The position numbers and the translations under genes are program-made. This document shows, in pieces, positions 62,532 to 64,000 of a stretch of DNA of 64,000 nucleotides. Numbering within the stretch: the stretch's first letter is position 1; every line of letters starts with the position of its first letter. The stretch covers positions 310,001 to 374,000 of the forward strand of contig NZ_CAJZAH010000003.1 in NCBI RefSeq assembly GCF_914271545.1, given 5' to 3'. Under the pieces are notes generated by a model that did no database searches, was not told the origin of the DNA, and saw only the letters and a list, made by a program, of their open reading frames with translations. The stretch is from Cupriavidus respiraculi. Lineage in GTDB: Bacteria > Pseudomonadota > Gammaproteobacteria > Burkholderiales > Burkholderiaceae.

Positions 62532-62660
62532 GGCGTTTCTCGTGGATATTGCGGCGTTGAAGGCCGGATTGACGTGGGCGCTACCCTAACATAGCGACAT
62601 CGCCGCCTGCCCGGCCGCGATGGCGCCCTTACCATCAACTTCCGACGTACCAGCCACACC

Positions 62661-63368
62661 ATGACTCTCGATCGCATTCTCCAATCCCAGGGCTTCGGCA
62701 CGCGCCGCTATTGCGGGGACCTCGTGGCGGCCGGCATGGTGGAAGTCAACGGCGAGGTGTGCGATGACCCTTCGGCCCAGTTCGAGGTGGAGGGCCTGCA
62801 AATCGCCATCGACGGCGAGCCGTGGACGTGCCACGCCAAGGCGTACGTGATGCTGCACAAGCCCGCCGGCTACGAATGCTCGCAGCGGCCCATCCACCAT
62901 CCGAGCGTCTATACGCTGCTGCCGGACCCGTTGCGCCTGCGCGGGGTGCAGGCGGTCGGACGGCTGGACCAGGACACCACCGGCCTGCTGCTGCTGTCCG
63001 ACGACGGCCAGTTCATCCACGCGCAGACCTCGCCCAAGCGCAAGATCCCCAAGATCTACGAAGTCACCACGGCCGAGCCGGTCACCGAGGCCCAGGTCCA
63101 GGCGCTGCGCAGCGGCGTGCAGCTGGACGACGAGCCGGCGCCACTGGCCGCGCTGGCCTGCGAGGCGACCGGCGAGCGTTCCCTGCGGCTGACCCTGTCC
63201 GAGGGTAAATACCATCAGGTCAAGCGCATGGTGGTCGCCGCCGGCAACCACGTGGTCGCCCTGCACCGCAGCCGCATCGGGGCACTGCCGCTGGATCCCG
63301 CGCTGGAGCCGGGCGAATGGCGCTGGCTGACGCCGGAAGACCTGGCCGCGCTGACCCGCAAGGAATAG
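62661..63368 (+). CDS. rsuA: RsuA-family 16S rRNA pseudouridine synthase
   Basis: A 235-residue enzyme that makes pseudouridine in small-subunit rRNA (U516 in E. coli). An S4-like RNA-binding domain is at the N terminus (LDRILQSQGFGTRRYCGDLVAAGMVEVNG). The catalytic aspartate is Asp103 in AVGRLDQDTTGLLLLSDDG, followed by KRKIPKIYEVTT and LTLSEGKYHQVKRMVVAAGNHVVALHRSRIG. RluE/RluF-type enzymes are related, but the order and spacing fit RsuA best. It is preceded by a 129-bp gap shared with the divergent photolyase gene and followed by a GC-rich hairpin at about 63383-63397. Confidence 0.92.
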   Translation: MTLDRILQSQGFGTRRYCGDLVAAGMVEVNGEVCDDPSAQFEVEGLQIAIDGEPWTCHAKAYVMLHKPAGYECSQRPIHHPSVYTLLPDPLRLRGVQAVGRLDQDTTGLLLLSDDGQFIHAQTSPKRKIPKIYEVTTAEPVTEAQVQALRSGVQLDDEPAPLAALACEATGERSLRLTLSEGKYHQVKRMVVAAGNHVVALHRSRIGALPLDPALEPGEWRWLTPEDLAALTRKE

Positions 63369-63460
63369 GCGCGGGTCCCGGGGGCGGTCGCCGCCCGGCG
63401 CGGAGCGCGATGGTGCACCGCGGCGACGGCGGAATCTTTTCCGGAATCTTGGCCATGATT

Positions 63461-63469
63461 TGATAAAAT
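63461..63469 (+). promoter_or_regulatory. Extended -10 promoter element of the YqgE-type gene
   Basis: TGATAAAAT matches the extended -10 pattern (TG, one base, then TAAAAT, 5/6 to consensus). No good -35 is seen. The predicted start point is about one base before the ATG at 63477, so the mRNA could be leaderless. Confidence 0.45.
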
Positions 63470-63476
63470 GCAGCCC

Positions 63477-64000
63477 ATGGCGAAGCCCGAAGCCCTCATC
63501 AATCTGACGAATCAGTTCCTGATCGCCATGCCAGGCATGGCAGATCCGACGTTTACGGGCGCAGTCGTCTATATCTGCGAACACAACGAGCGCGGCGCGC
63601 TGGGCCTGGTGATCAACCGGCCCATCGATATCGACATGGCCACGCTGTTCGACAAGATCGACCTCAAGCTGGAAATCCAGCCGGTGGCCCAGCAGCCGGT
63701 CTACTTCGGCGGCCCGGTGCAGACCGAGCGGGGCTTCGTGCTGCACGACCCGGTGGGCATCTACGTGTCGTCGCTGACCGTGCCCGGCGGGCTGGAAATG
63801 ACCACCTCCAAGGACGTCCTCGAAGCCGTCGCCAATGGCAGCGGTCCTCACCGCTTCCTGCTGACGCTCGGCTACGCCGGCTGGGGCGCCGGACAGCTGG
63901 AGGAAGAACTGAGCCGCAATGGCTGGCTGACCGTCCAGGCCGACCCCGAGATCATCTTCAGCGTCCCTCCCGAGGAACGCTTCGCCTCCGCCGTTCGCCT
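63477..64000 (+). CDS. YqgE/AlgH family protein, 3' end outside the window
   Basis: The first 174 codons of a YqgE/AlgH (DUF179) gene; the function of this family is not established (AlgH was first linked to alginate control in Pseudomonas). The conserved start LTNQFLIAMPGMADPTFTGAVVYICEHNERGALGLVINRP is all present, followed by VYFGGPVQTERGFVLHD and LGYAGWGAGQLEEELSRNGWL. It runs off the window in frame with no stop. The ATG at 63477 is used; an ATG three codons earlier (63468) overlaps the -10 box. In many proteobacteria the next gene is the Holliday-junction resolvase-like yqgF (ruvX). Confidence 0.92.
   Translation, partial: MAKPEALINLTNQFLIAMPGMADPTFTGAVVYICEHNERGALGLVINRPIDIDMATLFDKIDLKLEIQPVAQQPVYFGGPVQTERGFVLHDPVGIYVSSLTVPGGLEMTTSKDVLEAVANGSGPHRFLLTLGYAGWGAGQLEEELSRNGWLTVQADPEIIFSVPPEERFASAVR

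Overview
The window is GC-rich (roughly two thirds G+C), densely coding, and reads as ordinary chromosome of a beta-proteobacterium of the Cupriavidus/Ralstonia group (Burkholderiaceae). This placement is an inference from family content: a fused HemD-HemX, DUF3460, the linked DUF3305/DUF3306 proteins, a membrane-bound formate dehydrogenase locus, and protein sequences of that general type. I see no rRNA, tRNA, CRISPR array, insertion sequence or prophage.

Layout. 1-3.8 kb: the 3' part of a malonyl-CoA synthetase gene, a SIMPL-domain periplasmic protein, a TauE/SafE permease and an EVE-domain protein. 3.8-5.1 kb: a 634-bp gap rich in RNA-like structure (possible 6S RNA), then zapA and a ZapB-like gene. 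5.2-17.8 kb: a cobalamin salvage and assembly cluster. A promoter and B12 riboswitch lead into btuB, a BtuC-like permease, a BtuD-like ATPase, cobO, cobT, cobS and cobC on the plus strand. An opposing operon carries cobU, cbiB, cobD and btuF, and cobQ diverges from cobU. Corrin-ring genes are absent here, so the cluster fits uptake and remodelling of corrinoids plus nucleotide-loop assembly. 17.8-22 kb: a GNAT acetyltransferase, a PepSY protein, panC, scpA and a DUF3460 protein. 22-28.7 kb: tamA, tamB and a lipoprotein with two BamE-like units. 28.7-31.7 kb: metG and an OmpA-family lipoprotein with a structured 3' UTR.

32-45 kb is the most interesting block. It runs apbC, DUF3305, DUF3306, a polyferredoxin of about 720 residues, a TorD-type chaperone, a small Tat-signal protein, formate dehydrogenase alpha, beta, a tiny lipoprotein, gamma, a small periplasmic protein, sodC and fdhD. 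It combines an exported molybdo/tungsto-enzyme, its cytochrome b anchor, Fe-S carrier, chaperone and sulfurtransferase with several uncharacterised proteins that probably mature it or carry its electrons.

45-64 kb: dcd, a large basic amino-acid decarboxylase, an Rpn-family nuclease gene of less typical composition, TRAP permeases, argH, ppc, the haem genes hemC, hemD-hemX and hemY, a photolyase, an RsuA-type pseudouridine synthase, and the 5' part of a YqgE/AlgH gene.

Most genes are intact and sit in tight operons, many with 4-base ATGA overlaps. Two genes probably use TTG starts (apbC, phrB). All functional calls rest on reading the sequence and on family knowledge; no database search was run.
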